A stretch of 64,000 nt of DNA from Paenibacillus humicola (GCF_028826105.1 NZ_JAQGPL010000001.1:2816501-2880500), one strand, 5' to 3'; counted from the first letter of the stretch, positions 33,315-42,031 are shown. Translations and numbers: made by a program. The notes: generated by a model from the sequence alone, not told the origin.

Positions 33315-33773
33315 ATGAGAATCATTTTGGTGCTCATTCTGCTGTTCCCTTTGGCGATCGGGATTTCGACAGCACAAACATCCGCCGGCCCGAATCCAGC
33401 GCAATCGTATGAAAAACAAAGGGCGGTCGAGCAGAAAAATACGATAGAGCCGTTCCGGCGAGGCGCGATCCGGTCGCCGCGGCGAAGCTATAATCCCGGA
33501 ATCGGACCCGGGCGCACGGCGCCGGCCAGACCGGATAATGCGGCTCGCAATCCGGCAGCCCCGCGGACGACTCCCGCTCCGCGAACGGGCTTCGGCGGAT
33601 TTTTCGGCGGTATATTCGGAGGTCTGGCGCTCGGCACGATTCTCGGCTCGCTGTTTAACCCGTTCGCCGGATTTTCGCTCGGTTTTCCGCTGCTGTCCCT
33701 GCTCAGCTTCGCCTTATGGCTGATCGTCATCGTGGCCATCTTCAGGATGTTTCGCAGGAAAAAGGAATATTGA
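33315..33773 (+). CDS. small membrane protein with signal-like start
   Basis: The 152-residue protein begins MRIILVLILLFPLAIGISTAQTSAG, a clear signal peptide or signal anchor. A Pro/Arg/Ala-rich linker (about residues 30-85) follows, then GFGGFFGGIFGGLALGTILG and a hydrophobic segment LLSLLSFALWLIVIVAIF ending FRRKKEY. It resembles the N-terminal part of Tim44-like bacterial membrane proteins without the C-terminal domain, a resemblance of composition more than of motif. I start at 33315 since the upstream open frame reads no family sequence and has no signal. Spacing from the GGAGG at about 33296-33300 is long. Function unknown. Confidence 0.55.
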   Translation: MRIILVLILLFPLAIGISTAQTSAGPNPAQSYEKQRAVEQKNTIEPFRRGAIRSPRRSYNPGIGPGRTAPARPDNAARNPAAPRTTPAPRTGFGGFFGGIFGGLALGTILGSLFNPFAGFSLGFPLLSLLSFALWLIVIVAIFRMFRRKKEY

Positions 33774-33815
33774 GGTGTTGCCATAACGGTTGCGCCGAAG
33801 GAAGCGGAGGATGGT

Positions 33816-33974
33816 ATGCAGGAGTCGAAACAAAGCGGCGGCAAGGAACGAAGCCTTGATCACCCCCACGAACGCAGCGAGGTTCATGATATCGGCCATA
33901 AGCACAGCGGTGTGATAAACGCACAAAAACAAATGGCTTCCCAGGAAACGGCGGGGTTATTGGAACAGGAATAG
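33816..33974 (+). CDS. small hydrophilic protein, 52 residues
   Basis: This short frame reads MQESKQSGGKERSLDHPHER and ends SQETAGLLEQE. GGAGG at 33806-33810 lies 5 bases ahead of the ATG, and it starts 42 bases after the preceding membrane protein. The product is strongly hydrophilic, His/Glu/Gln-rich and without Cys. I do not recognise it; it could be a small cytoplasmic companion of the membrane protein. Support is the ribosome site and plausible codon use only. Confidence 0.4.
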   Translation: MQESKQSGGKERSLDHPHERSEVHDIGHKHSGVINAQKQMASQETAGLLEQE

Positions 33975-34244
33975 ATACATACATGGAAAAATGCATCGTC
34001 ATCCGTCACGGCTGCTCAAGATATCCTTGAGTATGTGAAATCTCGTCCACTCAATCAGGATGAGATTTTTTTATTTTGATACCCGGTCGTTTGATATTGC
34101 CAGGCATGGTCCGGGTAACATGCGGATGACCGGAAAATTCGGTCTTTTCATTGTGCGTCGTTCCCGTTAAACTGAATGTGCCGCTCACGAACGGGCGAGC
34201 GGCAAGCGCGAAGCAACGTCGACGTCATGGAGGAGCAATTTCGA

Positions 34245-35477
34245 TTGGCAAAACGGATCAACTTTAACTACCTTCTCTTGTTGAGTGTCGTTTTCGGAGG
34301 ATTCCTTATTTTTGGATTTTCCGAGAACATCAAGGGTCCCGCCATTCCGCTGATGCAGGCGGATTTCAGCCTGAACGAGAAGCAGCTCGGCTTGCTGCTC
34401 GCGCTTAATTCGCTCGGCTATCTGGTGGCCTGCACCTTCACCTCGGCACTTGCCGGACGGATCGGAATCAAATGGACGGGCATAACGGCCTTCGGCTCGA
34501 TGGCGGTTTCCGGCGTGCTCATTTATTTGTCGGTAAATTATGCACTATTGTCGGCATCCTACTTCCTGATGTATATCGGTAACGGCATGCTCGAGATCGG
34601 GCTCGCGATCATGGCGGCCCGTATTTTCACCAAAAATACGGGGACGATGATGAATCTGTCCCATTTCTTCTACGGGCTTAGTTCGACGGTTGCCCCGGTC
34701 ATCGCGGCGGCGATGATGGGATGGAAGCTGTTCGGGAGTGAGCTGGGCTGGCGGGGGATGTACCTGCTGACGCTGTCATTATCCGTACTGCCGGTTATTC
34801 CTTCGCTGTTCGGGAAATTTCCAGTGCAGGAGCATAGCCGCGAAGATCGTATTTCTCTCCGGATTTTGGTCCGCGATCCGATCGCCTGGATGATCGTGGC
34901 GATTTTGTCGTTCGGCGTCGTCTCCGAGATGGCGGTCGGAAGCTGGCTGGTGAATTTTCTGGAGAAAGCCTACGATTGGACGATACCGAAGGCCTCGGGC
35001 ATGCTTTCGCTATTTTTCCTTTTCTTCACGCTGGCGAGGCTGCTGCTCGGCCCTGTCACCGATAAAATCGGATATACCGTGTCTGTTATGCTGTTCGCCG
35101 CTTTTTCGGGAGCGTGCAGCCTGACCGCTATTCTTATCGGTGAGCCGGGCGCCGTTTTGTTCGCCGTCGCGGGCGCCGGCATTGCTCCGATCTATCCGAC
35201 CGTCATGGCGATGATCGCAAAACGGTACCCAAAGGGGACGGAAACGGCCATTACCTTCACCGTCACGTTAATGGGAATCGCAACCGTCCTCGGCAATTTA
35301 GGAAACGGCTATCTGATCGATTTCGTCCGCCGATTATTTGAACGGCTCGGCCCGGCAGACAGCCGGATTGTCGGTCTGCAGGCCGGCTACGTTTTTATCG
35401 CGGCTATGGCGCTGCTGTGTTCCGTTTGCTGTCTCTGCCTGTATGTCATGCTTCGCAGGAGGGACGAGGTCGTGTAA
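34245..35477 (+). CDS. MFS transporter
   Basis: The protein of 410 residues has about twelve membrane segments, beginning YLLLLSVVFGGFLIFGFSENIKG, and a GRIGIKWTG loop between helices 2 and 3 where motif A of the superfamily lies. The GPAIPLMQADFSLNEKQLGLLLALNSLGYL start resembles the fucose/glucose permease branch of MFS. The TTG at 34245 is the probable start, since GGAGGAG at 34229-34235 is 9 bases ahead and the ATG at 34227 itself overlaps that site. It stands before the minus-strand Crp/Fnr gene with which it converges. Substrate unknown; a sugar is possible. Confidence 0.85.
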   Translation: MAKRINFNYLLLLSVVFGGFLIFGFSENIKGPAIPLMQADFSLNEKQLGLLLALNSLGYLVACTFTSALAGRIGIKWTGITAFGSMAVSGVLIYLSVNYALLSASYFLMYIGNGMLEIGLAIMAARIFTKNTGTMMNLSHFFYGLSSTVAPVIAAAMMGWKLFGSELGWRGMYLLTLSLSVLPVIPSLFGKFPVQEHSREDRISLRILVRDPIAWMIVAILSFGVVSEMAVGSWLVNFLEKAYDWTIPKASGMLSLFFLFFTLARLLLGPVTDKIGYTVSVMLFAAFSGACSLTAILIGEPGAVLFAVAGAGIAPIYPTVMAMIAKRYPKGTETAITFTVTLMGIATVLGNLGNGYLIDFVRRLFERLGPADSRIVGLQAGYVFIAAMALLCSVCCLCLYVMLRRRDEVV

Positions 35478-35548
35478 GCGGGGAAGACGCGATGCCCAGA
35501 CGCCGGCAAGCGTCATGCAATTTCGGGATGCCTTCGGTATTCCCTTTT

Positions 35549-36230
35549 TCATTTCGACTCTTCCAGCATCGTGACCGCCAATTGAACGGATTTACGCGAC
35601 GTTTTGACGATTCCTTCTTTAACAAGCGCGCTCATGATGCCGCTGACGGCCTCGCGAGTTGCGCCAAGCATGTTGGCTATCTCTTGGTGCGTCAGCGGGA
35701 GATCGATCAGCGCATAGCCGTCTTCAATAATGCCGAATTTGGCGCTGAGCGTCGACAACAAATGTAGGATGCGTCCCCGGAGTCCGTTAAAGGCCAGCTG
35801 CTCCAGCTGCTCGTCGCGTTCCTTTAACCGCTCGCTGACCGCTTTTAAAAACTTCAGGGCCAAATCCGGCCTGCTTACGATTAACCGTTCAAATTGGGCT
35901 TCGGACATGGAGCAAACCAGTGTCGACTCCATCGCTTCAATGTACACATTTTGCGTTCCTAACGATAAGGAATTGATTTCTCCGAACATATCCCCGGGTC
36001 AAAATGCCGAGTGTAAACTGCTTGCCGCTGTTATTCAGCTTGTAAACTCTAAGCTTGCCTTCTTTTACGAAAGAAAGCCCTTCGGGTGCGGTATCCGGCG
36101 TTTGAACCAAGGCATTTGCCGGAATCCAATTGAAATGAGTTATGGTATTCAGCACGTCGATCGCTTTCAGTTCTTCTCGGGTCATTTCTTCAAAGATGCT
36201 GATTTGAGACAGATACCATAATTTATTCAT
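35549..36230 (-). pseudogene. Crp/Fnr-family regulator with a frameshift
   Basis: From the ATG at 36230 the frame reads MNKLWYLSQISIFEEMTREEL and on through the cyclic-nucleotide-binding-type domain to KQFTLGILT. From there the reading passes to another frame, which gives DMFGEINSLSLGTQNVYIEAMEST and the HTH (LTHQEIANMLGATREAVSGIMSALVKEGIV). Joining them at about 35989-36000 restores a protein of about 227 residues, the normal size. The local sequence would need two more bases (in short C and G runs) or one fewer. The repeated G/C run makes a sequencing error a real possibility. The gene converges on the MFS gene and shares a promoter region with the divergent peroxiredoxin-like gene. Confidence 0.85.
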
Positions 36231-36449
36231 TCCATTTCCTCCACACGATGCTTTTCAAAAAAAGTGCTCTCCAGTTCGTGCCTCTCTATAAATCTTGTCC
36301 TACAAATGGACCGATGTCAAATAGAGGCCTTTTTTTATCCCGTTCGAATTGTTTGGAATAGTAAAGTCATTTACAGAAGTTCTTTCGGTTCAGCGGTTAA
36401 GCTAAAAAGGCATCTATATCATCCTATACCTATTTGGAGGGCCTACAAG

Positions 36450-37094
36450 ATGACGAGCATGAACGAGCAGTTGAAAGCGGCAGCACAGCAGTTTCAAGCA
36501 AACTCGCCTTTAGAGGCGCAGATCAAGTTCGGTCAAATGATTGAGGAGCTGCAGAAGTCAGGCATCGCTTCCGGCTTAACTGTCGGCCAAAAAGCAAAGG
36601 ATTTCAAACTGTCCAACGCATTGGGCCAGGACATCGTCTTGTACGACGAGCTTGCCAAAGGACCGGTCGTCTTAATTTTTTATCGCGGCGGCTGGTGTCC
36701 GTTCTGCAATATTCAATTGAAGGCGTACCAGCAGCTTTTGCCGGAAATCCAAGCTCAAGGGGCGCAATTAATCGCAATCAGCCCGCAGAAGCCGGATCAT
36801 TCCTTATCGTTTCAGGAAAAGGAAGGACTCGAATTCCAGGTTCTCAGCGATCCGCACGGTATAGTGACCGCCAAATATAATCTTCTCTTCGATGTCCCGC
36901 AGGGAGCAAAGGAAGTGATGGAAAGCTTCGGCCTCGATTTGGCGGAATATAATCATACATCAAAATGGATTCTTCCGGTTCCGGCTACCTTTATGATCGA
37001 TGAAAATGCCACTATCCGTTCCGCTTATGTAAATCCGAGTTTTATGCAGCGGCAAAGTCCGGAAGAAATTATTCAAGCGCTTCGGCTGCTGTAA
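36450..37094 (+). CDS. peroxiredoxin-like (AhpC/TSA) protein
   Basis: The 214-residue protein has a thioredoxin fold with FYRGGWCPFCNIQLKAYQQLLPEI, where Cys83 and Cys86 form a CxxC. Upstream is a helical extension of about 40 residues (MTSMNEQLKAAAQQFQ). Then ISPQKPDHSLSFQEKEGLEFQVLSDPHG and PVPATFMIDENATIRSAYV fit the AhpC/TSA redoxin pattern. Such proteins reduce peroxides or act as thiol oxidoreductases in the cytoplasm. GGAGGG precedes the ATG at 36450 by about 9 bases; the upstream open frame lacks a site. It diverges from the frameshifted Crp/Fnr gene, which may have controlled it. A terminator follows at 37138. Confidence 0.88.
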   Translation: MTSMNEQLKAAAQQFQANSPLEAQIKFGQMIEELQKSGIASGLTVGQKAKDFKLSNALGQDIVLYDELAKGPVVLIFYRGGWCPFCNIQLKAYQQLLPEIQAQGAQLIAISPQKPDHSLSFQEKEGLEFQVLSDPHGIVTAKYNLLFDVPQGAKEVMESFGLDLAEYNHTSKWILPVPATFMIDENATIRSAYVNPSFMQRQSPEEIIQALRLL

Positions 37095-37137
37095 CATGAC
37101 GATTTGCCTTTGACACATCATCGGAGCAGGCAGAAAC

Positions 37138-37171
37138 AAATCAGTCTTTTGAATGAGGGCTGATTTTTTTT
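37138..37171 (+). terminator. terminator of the peroxiredoxin-like gene
   Basis: AAATCAGTC at 37138-37146 pairs with GGCTGATTT at 37158-37166 and runs into a T-tract. Confidence 0.75.
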
Positions 37172-37398
37172 ATGCCGTACAGAAGCGGCGGATCTTTTCC
37201 CGGAGCGCCGGCGGACGATCTTTTACATCATTACTGGCTTTCAAATCGCTAATAACTATCATATAATAATAGAATATGGTTGACAGTGTTTTTGTTCCAG
37301 AAAAGGTGCGGACCGTGCCGCGTCCTGCTAGCTGCAGCGCATGCGAAGGTGTGTGCCTGCATCCTTTCTGCAAATCTTAGGGTATAAGGACGGTAAAA
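37172..37398 (+). promoter_or_regulatory. mqo promoter region
   Basis: TTTCAA at 37239-37244 and TATAAT at 37262-37267 lie exactly 17 bases apart, giving a good housekeeping promoter and a leader of about 125 bases. An AAGGACGG site precedes the mqo ATG. No other gene or conserved structure is seen in the leader; a minus-strand frame of 67 residues here has no ribosome site support. Confidence 0.6.
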
Positions 37399-38928
37399 AT
37401 GAGCAACAGACAGACGAGTACAGACGTTATTCTAATTGGTGCCGGAATCATGAGCGCGACTTTAGGTTCGCTGCTGAAAGAATTAGTGCCGGACTGGAAA
37501 ATTACCGTGTTTGAGCGGCTTGCAAGTGCAGGAGAGGAAAGCTCGAACGAATGGAACAACGCGGGAACAGGCCATTCATCGCTATGTGAGCTAAACTATA
37601 CCGTTGAGAAACCGGACGGATCAATAGATATCAGCAAAGCGGTAAAAGTGAATGAAGAGTATCAGGTTTCCAGGCAGTTTTGGTCTTATTTGGTCAACAG
37701 CAATCTGATCCGCAACCCGCGCGACTTTATAACGCCATTGCCTCACATGAGCTTTGTTCAAGGTCAGGAGGATGTGACCTTTCTGCAAAAACGGTTTGAA
37801 GCGTTGTCCACCCATCCTTTATTCGAAGGGATGGAATTTTCTGCTGATCCCGGAAAATTGAAGGAATGGATTCCGCTCATGATGAACAACCGGACAATGA
37901 ATAAACCGATCGCGGCAACAAGAATCGAATCGGGAACGGATGTCAACTTCGGCGCGTTAACGCGCATTTTGTTTGCCCATTTACAGAAAAAGAACGTCGA
38001 CATCCGATTTAAGCACCAAGTGGATGATATCAAACGCACCGCCGACGGCTCATGGGAATTGAAAGTGAGGGATGTGAACAGCGGTTCCGTCCAAAGCCAT
38101 ACCGCAAAATTCGTCTTTATCGGCGGCGGCGGCGGAAGCCTTCATCTGCTGCAAAAATCCGGCATTCCCGAAGGAAAAGGGATCGGCGGATTTCCGGTAA
38201 GCGGTCTGTTTATGGTTTGTAAAAATCCGGAGATTGTAGCGTGGCATCATGCAAAGGTATACGGCAAAGCTCCGGTCGGCGCTCCTCCGATGTCCGTACC
38301 GCATCTGGATACCCGTTTTATCGATAAGAAAGAATCGCTGTTCTTCGGACCGTTTGCCGGCTTCTCGCCGAAGTTCTTAAAAAACGGGTCGATGTTTGAT
38401 TTGTTGACTTCGGTCAAACCGCATAATCTCGTCACGATGATGGCGGCAGGCGTAAACAACGTTTCATTGACAACGTATCTGATCAAGCAGGTCTTATTAT
38501 CGAAGGAACAGCGCATGGAGGAATTACGGGAGTTTGTTCCGGACGCAAAAAGCGACGATTGGGACTTACTGGTAGCCGGCCAGCGGGTGCAAATTATTAA
38601 AGATACGGCTGCCGGCAGAGGAACGCTTCAATTTGGAACGGAAGTCATCAGCGCGGCCGACGGCTCGATCGCCGCTTTGCTCGGCGCTTCGCCGGGTGCT
38701 TCCACCGCCGTTTCCGTCATGCTCGAGGTGATCCAAAAATGCTTCCCGAAGCATCTGAAAGCGTGGGGACCGAAATTGAAAGAAATGATCCCTTCCTATG
38801 GCGAATCACTGTCGAAGAAACCGGAGCTTATTCATACCCTTCACACTTCAACCGCGCGTTCGCTCGGCCTCATCAGCGAAAGCCCGTTGACCGAGGACAA
38901 AAAATCCTATCCGATCGGATCCGTGTAG
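37399..38928 (+). CDS. mqo: malate:quinone oxidoreductase
   Basis: The 509-residue FAD enzyme starts with the dinucleotide-binding [21 protein letters not shown] and [32 protein letters not shown], which are distinctive for Mqo. Also present are [53 protein letters not shown] and [23 protein letters not shown]. It oxidises malate to oxaloacetate and passes electrons to the quinone pool on the inner face of the membrane, a TCA cycle bypass of NAD-malate dehydrogenase. It is a single-gene unit between a clear promoter and a strong terminator. Length fits the family. Confidence 0.96.
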   Translation: MSNRQTSTDVILIGAGIMSATLGSLLKELVPDWKITVFERLASAGEESSNEWNNAGTGHSSLCELNYTVEKPDGSIDISKAVKVNEEYQVSRQFWSYLVNSNLIRNPRDFITPLPHMSFVQGQEDVTFLQKRFEALSTHPLFEGMEFSADPGKLKEWIPLMMNNRTMNKPIAATRIESGTDVNFGALTRILFAHLQKKNVDIRFKHQVDDIKRTADGSWELKVRDVNSGSVQSHTAKFVFIGGGGGSLHLLQKSGIPEGKGIGGFPVSGLFMVCKNPEIVAWHHAKVYGKAPVGAPPMSVPHLDTRFIDKKESLFFGPFAGFSPKFLKNGSMFDLLTSVKPHNLVTMMAAGVNNVSLTTYLIKQVLLSKEQRMEELREFVPDAKSDDWDLLVAGQRVQIIKDTAAGRGTLQFGTEVISAADGSIAALLGASPGASTAVSVMLEVIQKCFPKHLKAWGPKLKEMIPSYGESLSKKPELIHTLHTSTARSLGLISESPLTEDKKSYPIGSV

Positions 38929-38956
38929 ACTTGATTGATAGGCAGAGCTGCGAAAG

Positions 38957-38988
38957 AGAGGAGCCTGATGGAGGTTCCTCTTTTTTTT
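38957..38988 (+). terminator. mqo terminator
   Basis: AGAGGAGCC at 38957-38965 pairs with GGTTCCTCT at 38973-38981 and continues into eight T residues. Confidence 0.9.
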
Positions 38989-39168
38989 ATCCATCTATCG
39001 TTCAAATAAAAAGCAATATCAACCCTCCTTCTCACAAATTTAAATCGCACGGTAAACGATGTTCCGAGGTGTACTCTGAAAGATGGGCCGATTATTGATG
39101 ATCGCACAATTTTGAACTTTGCGCCTTTAGACGATATATAATATTTCTTGTAAAACGGCTGCCATTTG

Positions 39169-39186
39169 TCTATATTAATACATAGA
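39169..39186. promoter_or_regulatory. candidate PadR operator
   Basis: TCTAT-N8-ATAGA at 39169-39186 is a short dyad 39 bases upstream of the padR ATG. PadR regulators bind short dyads with an 8-base centre, so it may be an autoregulatory site. Weak on its own. Confidence 0.3.
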
Positions 39187-39225
39187 TAATCAATGCATTG
39201 TTATTCTTGGTATGAGGAGGCAGGC

Positions 39226-39558
39226 ATGAAAATTAACAAAGAGCTGATGAAGGGCAGTACAGTCATCTTAATTTTGACCCTGCTTGAGAACAAAGACATG
39301 TATGGCTATGAAATGACAAAAGAGATCGAGCGGCGGTCGAACGGCATCTTCACGTTTAAAGAAGGTACGCTTTATCCGATCCTACATACACTCGAAGCCG
39401 AACGTTATGTAGAATCCTATTGGATCGAAGAAGGCGGCCGCAAGAGAAAATATTACCGGATTACAAAAGAAGGGCGCAATCAGCTTGGAGAGAAACAGCG
39501 CGAATGGTCGTTGTTTCGAACGGCCGTCGACCGCGTGATTGGGGAGGGGCAGGGGTGA
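39226..39558 (+). CDS. PadR-family transcriptional regulator
   Basis: The 110-residue protein reads MKINKELMKGSTVILILTLLENKDMYGYEMTKEIERRSNGIFTFKEGTLYPILHTLEAERYVESYW, the full PadR winged helix with the EGTLYPxLHxLE signature. A short dimerisation helix follows (KYYRITKEGRNQLGEKQREW). GGAGGCAGGC precedes the ATG at 39226. It overlaps the next gene by 4 bases (GTGA), so the pair is translationally coupled. PadR genes linked to HAAS-domain membrane proteins are a known pairing in Firmicutes, and the regulator probably controls the operon in response to an envelope or drug signal. Confidence 0.92.
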   Translation: MKINKELMKGSTVILILTLLENKDMYGYEMTKEIERRSNGIFTFKEGTLYPILHTLEAERYVESYWIEEGGRKRKYYRITKEGRNQLGEKQREWSLFRTAVDRVIGEGQG

Positions 39559-40934
39559 ATAAAAATTTGGAGTATCCTAATCTTCGCTCTTATCTTGATC
39601 AAGTTTGCTCGCATGTAAAAGCTACAGAAATTCATGAGGAAATCAGGCAAGAACTGCAGAGTCATCTCCAGGAGCTGATAACGGAAAAAATCGATCAGGA
39701 AGGTAAGACTGAAGAGGAGGCAATAATCGAGTCGATTAAGCTGATGGGGAATCCCGATGAAGTCGGCAGGCAGCTTCACGCCGTACATAAGCCTAAAGTT
39801 GAATGGAGCATCATTTCTCTTTTGTCGGCAATGATTGTCATCGGGGGCGTTGCGTTGTTTGCACTAAACTACTCATTGAACGACAAATTAGTGGTGGAAC
39901 AGAAGCTTCTTTTTCTTTTGATTGGAATCGCGGTTATGATCGCGATTTATTTTGTCGACTATCGTAAGCTGCTGAAATACACATGGTTATTGTACGGAGT
40001 GACACTCCTGGTTATGGGAACCCCGCTGTTGAGTGGTACGCGGCTAAACGGGGTCGCGCAATGGTTCAAAGCAGACGACTTGGGCTATAATGTTTATGCG
40101 CTTTCTCCGTATTTACTTGTAATATCCGTCTCCGGAATTTTGCAAGGACAGAAACTAGAGCCTTCAAATATACATGGGAGACTTAAGCGGATGATAAAGA
40201 ATGTTGCCGTTTTGATCATTATTCCGGCCATACTTTATGTTAAAGCGGATGCATTAAGCGATTTTGTTATTTACGGTTTTAGTTTGGCAGTCCTGCTTAT
40301 GGTTATTGGGAAAAGATTGCTCCTGACTGCCGGATTCGGCGCCGCGGCATTCCTTCTTTGGATGTTAATTACGCTTCAGCCGTCGCAGTTTCATTTCCGG
40401 TGGATGCGGATAACCGGGTTTTTAAACCCGAATGCGGATGCCCTTGGATCCGGCTTTTTGACATTGCGTTCCATGGAGGCTATCCAATTAGGCAGCATGT
40501 GGGGGCAGGGCTTTGGCGTCGTGAATCGGCGGCTTCCGTATAGCTATAACGAGCTGATTTACTCTTATTTGGTGTACAGTTTTGGTTGGGTATTCGGTAT
40601 TGCGATCGCAGTATTGGTTCTACTGTTCATCGTAAGAATTGCTCACATAGGCTGCAGTCTTCAAGATAGCTATGCCAAAAAACTTATGATTGGTTTAACC
40701 GCCGTACTGGGCATTCAATTTGGATGGAACTTGCTGATGTGTGCAGGATTTATGCCGATAACAGGCATACGGCTGCCGATTTTGGATTGGAGCCCGGGGA
40801 CAATCGCGGAGTTAGCCGCTGTCGGACTGATACTCGGTGCTTACAGGCGCAAGGACATGATCGGCTCCTCTACGAGCCTGAAAAACTCCTCGGCAATATT
40901 CAGGTCACCTCAATCACCCTGGCACGACGAATAG
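39555..40934 (+). CDS. HAAS domain fused to FtsW/RodA/SpoVE-type membrane protein
   Basis: The 459-residue protein has an N-terminal HAAS-like helical domain of about 75 residues (IHEEIRQELQSHLQELITEKIDQEGKTEEEA), then about ten membrane segments of SEDS type, with RWMRITGFLNPNADALGSGF and SMWGQGFGVVNRRLPYSYNELIYSYLVYSFGWVFG. In active SEDS glycosyltransferases the matching segment is LPExHTDFIF, where the Asp is catalytic; here it is Glu333 in SYNELIY. The SyGGS-type end motif is also altered (LDWSPGTIAEL). It is probably not a normal peptidoglycan polymerase. The GTG start at 39555 overlaps the padR stop. Terminator at 40976. Confidence 0.85.
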   Translation: MNKNLEYPNLRSYLDQVCSHVKATEIHEEIRQELQSHLQELITEKIDQEGKTEEEAIIESIKLMGNPDEVGRQLHAVHKPKVEWSIISLLSAMIVIGGVALFALNYSLNDKLVVEQKLLFLLIGIAVMIAIYFVDYRKLLKYTWLLYGVTLLVMGTPLLSGTRLNGVAQWFKADDLGYNVYALSPYLLVISVSGILQGQKLEPSNIHGRLKRMIKNVAVLIIIPAILYVKADALSDFVIYGFSLAVLLMVIGKRLLLTAGFGAAAFLLWMLITLQPSQFHFRWMRITGFLNPNADALGSGFLTLRSMEAIQLGSMWGQGFGVVNRRLPYSYNELIYSYLVYSFGWVFGIAIAVLVLLFIVRIAHIGCSLQDSYAKKLMIGLTAVLGIQFGWNLLMCAGFMPITGIRLPILDWSPGTIAELAAVGLILGAYRRKDMIGSSTSLKNSSAIFRSPQSPWHDE

Positions 40935-40975
40935 ACATCTTTCGGCCAAGTGAAGTGTACGCTCGATCAACAGCA

Positions 40976-41001
40976 AAGGGGATGCCGCGCGGCATCCCCT
41001 T
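40976..41001. terminator. bidirectional terminator
   Basis: AAGGGGATGCCGC at 40976-40988 and GCGGCATCCCCTT at 40989-41001 form a perfect 26-bp palindrome between the convergent SEDS-type and membrane-protein genes. Confidence 0.8.
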
Positions 41002-41010
41002 CGTGCTTTG

Positions 41011-41514
41011 TTAAACGGTTTCGGCCCGAACAGATTTCGAAGTCCGCAGCAGAAGCCAGAAGATGGAGACATGGGCCACCATCAAAAGCGGCACGTACAA
41101 GGTCGGTATGATCCAGGTCACGCCTACCTGAAAAGACGGAAAATCAAGCGTCACTCCCTTGAAAGTAGCGAACAACAAATCAAGGAACCCTACAAGATTG
41201 AACAGCCAGACGAGCGGAAGAGCCAATCCTGACCGGAGCCGGAGCGCAATGGCGGCAATGATGGCCAAGACCGCGGTGAGGAGATCGCCATAAGCGGCAG
41301 GGACGGCAAAGTCCGGCGGGAGCGGCCCTCCCGTCACCTGAGGAAACAGAAACATCAGACCCATGAACCGAAACGTATTCAGCAGGACGAGCGGGAGCAG
41401 CGCCTCTTCGCGCGGCCGCTTCGACAAGCCGGGAATCACATACCAGATTACGATAAGCGTGAAGGACAGCAAGGCGGCACCTGTACTGATCGGAAAAGCG
41501 AGTTGGGCATTCAT
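41011..41514 (-). CDS. small integral membrane protein under MarR-type control
   Basis: The 167-residue protein has five probable membrane segments: ISTGAALLSFTLIVIWYVIPG, LLPLVLLNTFRFMGLMFLF, LLTAVLAIIAAIALRL, LALPLVWLFNLVGFLDLLFA and WIIPTLYVPLLMVAHVSIFWLLL. I do not recognise a family with a defined function. AAAGGAGG lies immediately before an ATG at 41520 and 6 bases before a second ATG at 41514, which I therefore use. The operator GTGTATATACAC at 41533 is just upstream and is repeated ahead of the MarR gene. It is the likely target of that regulator; transport or membrane stress are possible roles. Confidence 0.75.
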   Translation of the reverse strand: MNAQLAFPISTGAALLSFTLIVIWYVIPGLSKRPREEALLPLVLLNTFRFMGLMFLFPQVTGGPLPPDFAVPAAYGDLLTAVLAIIAAIALRLRSGLALPLVWLFNLVGFLDLLFATFKGVTLDFPSFQVGVTWIIPTLYVPLLMVAHVSIFWLLLRTSKSVRAETV

Positions 41515-41532
41515 AGACATCCTCCTTTATAG

Positions 41533-41544
41533 GTGTATATACAC
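41533..41544. promoter_or_regulatory. MarR operator copy 1
   Basis: GTGTATATACAC is a perfect 12-bp palindrome, 18 bases ahead of the membrane-protein start. An identical copy lies upstream of the marR gene at 42020-42031. Confidence 0.75.
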
Positions 41545-41563
41545 TTAAATATGCAAAAAAATT

Positions 41564-41998
41564 TTAATGATTCCGCATCGATATCGATGAGAGCTCAGCG
41601 AGCAGCGCCTCGACATGCTGCGGGCCGAGCCGGTCAAGCACCTGGCTCTGCGCTTGCTGCCAGAGGGGCTGGGCCTGTGCTAGTATTCGTCGACCCTCCT
41701 TGGTGAGCGTCACAACCCGGATCCGGTGATCTTCGCCTACCTCAATCCGTACCCATCCCTGCTTGCTCAACGGGCTCAGATTGCGCGTCAAGGTTGTACG
41801 ATCCATTCCCATCAGATCTGCCAGGTGGTTGATAGGGAGCGGAGCTGCCTCTGCAATCGTCGCCAGAAGGGTAAACTGCGTGGCACGCAAACCGCCCGGA
41901 GAAATGATCGCATCATAGAACTGGGTAATCATGCGATCAGCGCGCCGAAGGGCCGCACACAAACAGTGATGCACGTCAAGAAGATTCGAGCCAGACAT
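41564..41998 (-). CDS. MarR-family transcriptional regulator
   Basis: The 144-residue protein has the MarR fold: RATQFTLLATIAEAAPLPINHLADLMGMDRTTLTRNLSPLSKQGWVRIEVGEDHRIRVVTLTKEGRRIL covers the HTH and wing. It begins MSGSNLLDVHHCLCAALRRADRMITQFYDAII, with two Cys residues near the N-terminus which could sense oxidants, an inference only. GGAAGAG precedes the ATG. The operator GTGTATATACAC at 42020 sits 22 bases upstream of its start. The same 12-mer ahead of the downstream membrane-protein gene suggests that each has its own repressed promoter. Confidence 0.92.
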   Translation of the reverse strand: MSGSNLLDVHHCLCAALRRADRMITQFYDAIISPGGLRATQFTLLATIAEAAPLPINHLADLMGMDRTTLTRNLSPLSKQGWVRIEVGEDHRIRVVTLTKEGRRILAQAQPLWQQAQSQVLDRLGPQHVEALLAELSSISMRNH

Positions 41999-42019
41999 TC
42001 ATCTCTTCCTTTTTAAATG

Positions 42020-42031
42020 GTGTATATACAC
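42020..42031. promoter_or_regulatory. MarR operator copy 2
   Basis: GTGTATATACAC, identical to the copy at 41533-41544, lies 22 bases upstream of the marR start codon and probably mediates autoregulation. Confidence 0.75.

Noticed and set aside
35989..36000. Programmed frameshift in the Crp/Fnr gene
   Set aside because: No slippery heptamer followed by a stem or pseudoknot is seen; the break falls in a short C/G run, which fits indel error or mutation better.
37170..37373. Minus-strand open frame of 67 codons upstream of mqo
   Set aside because: No ribosome site, and the stretch overlaps the mqo promoter and leader. Composition looks non-coding.
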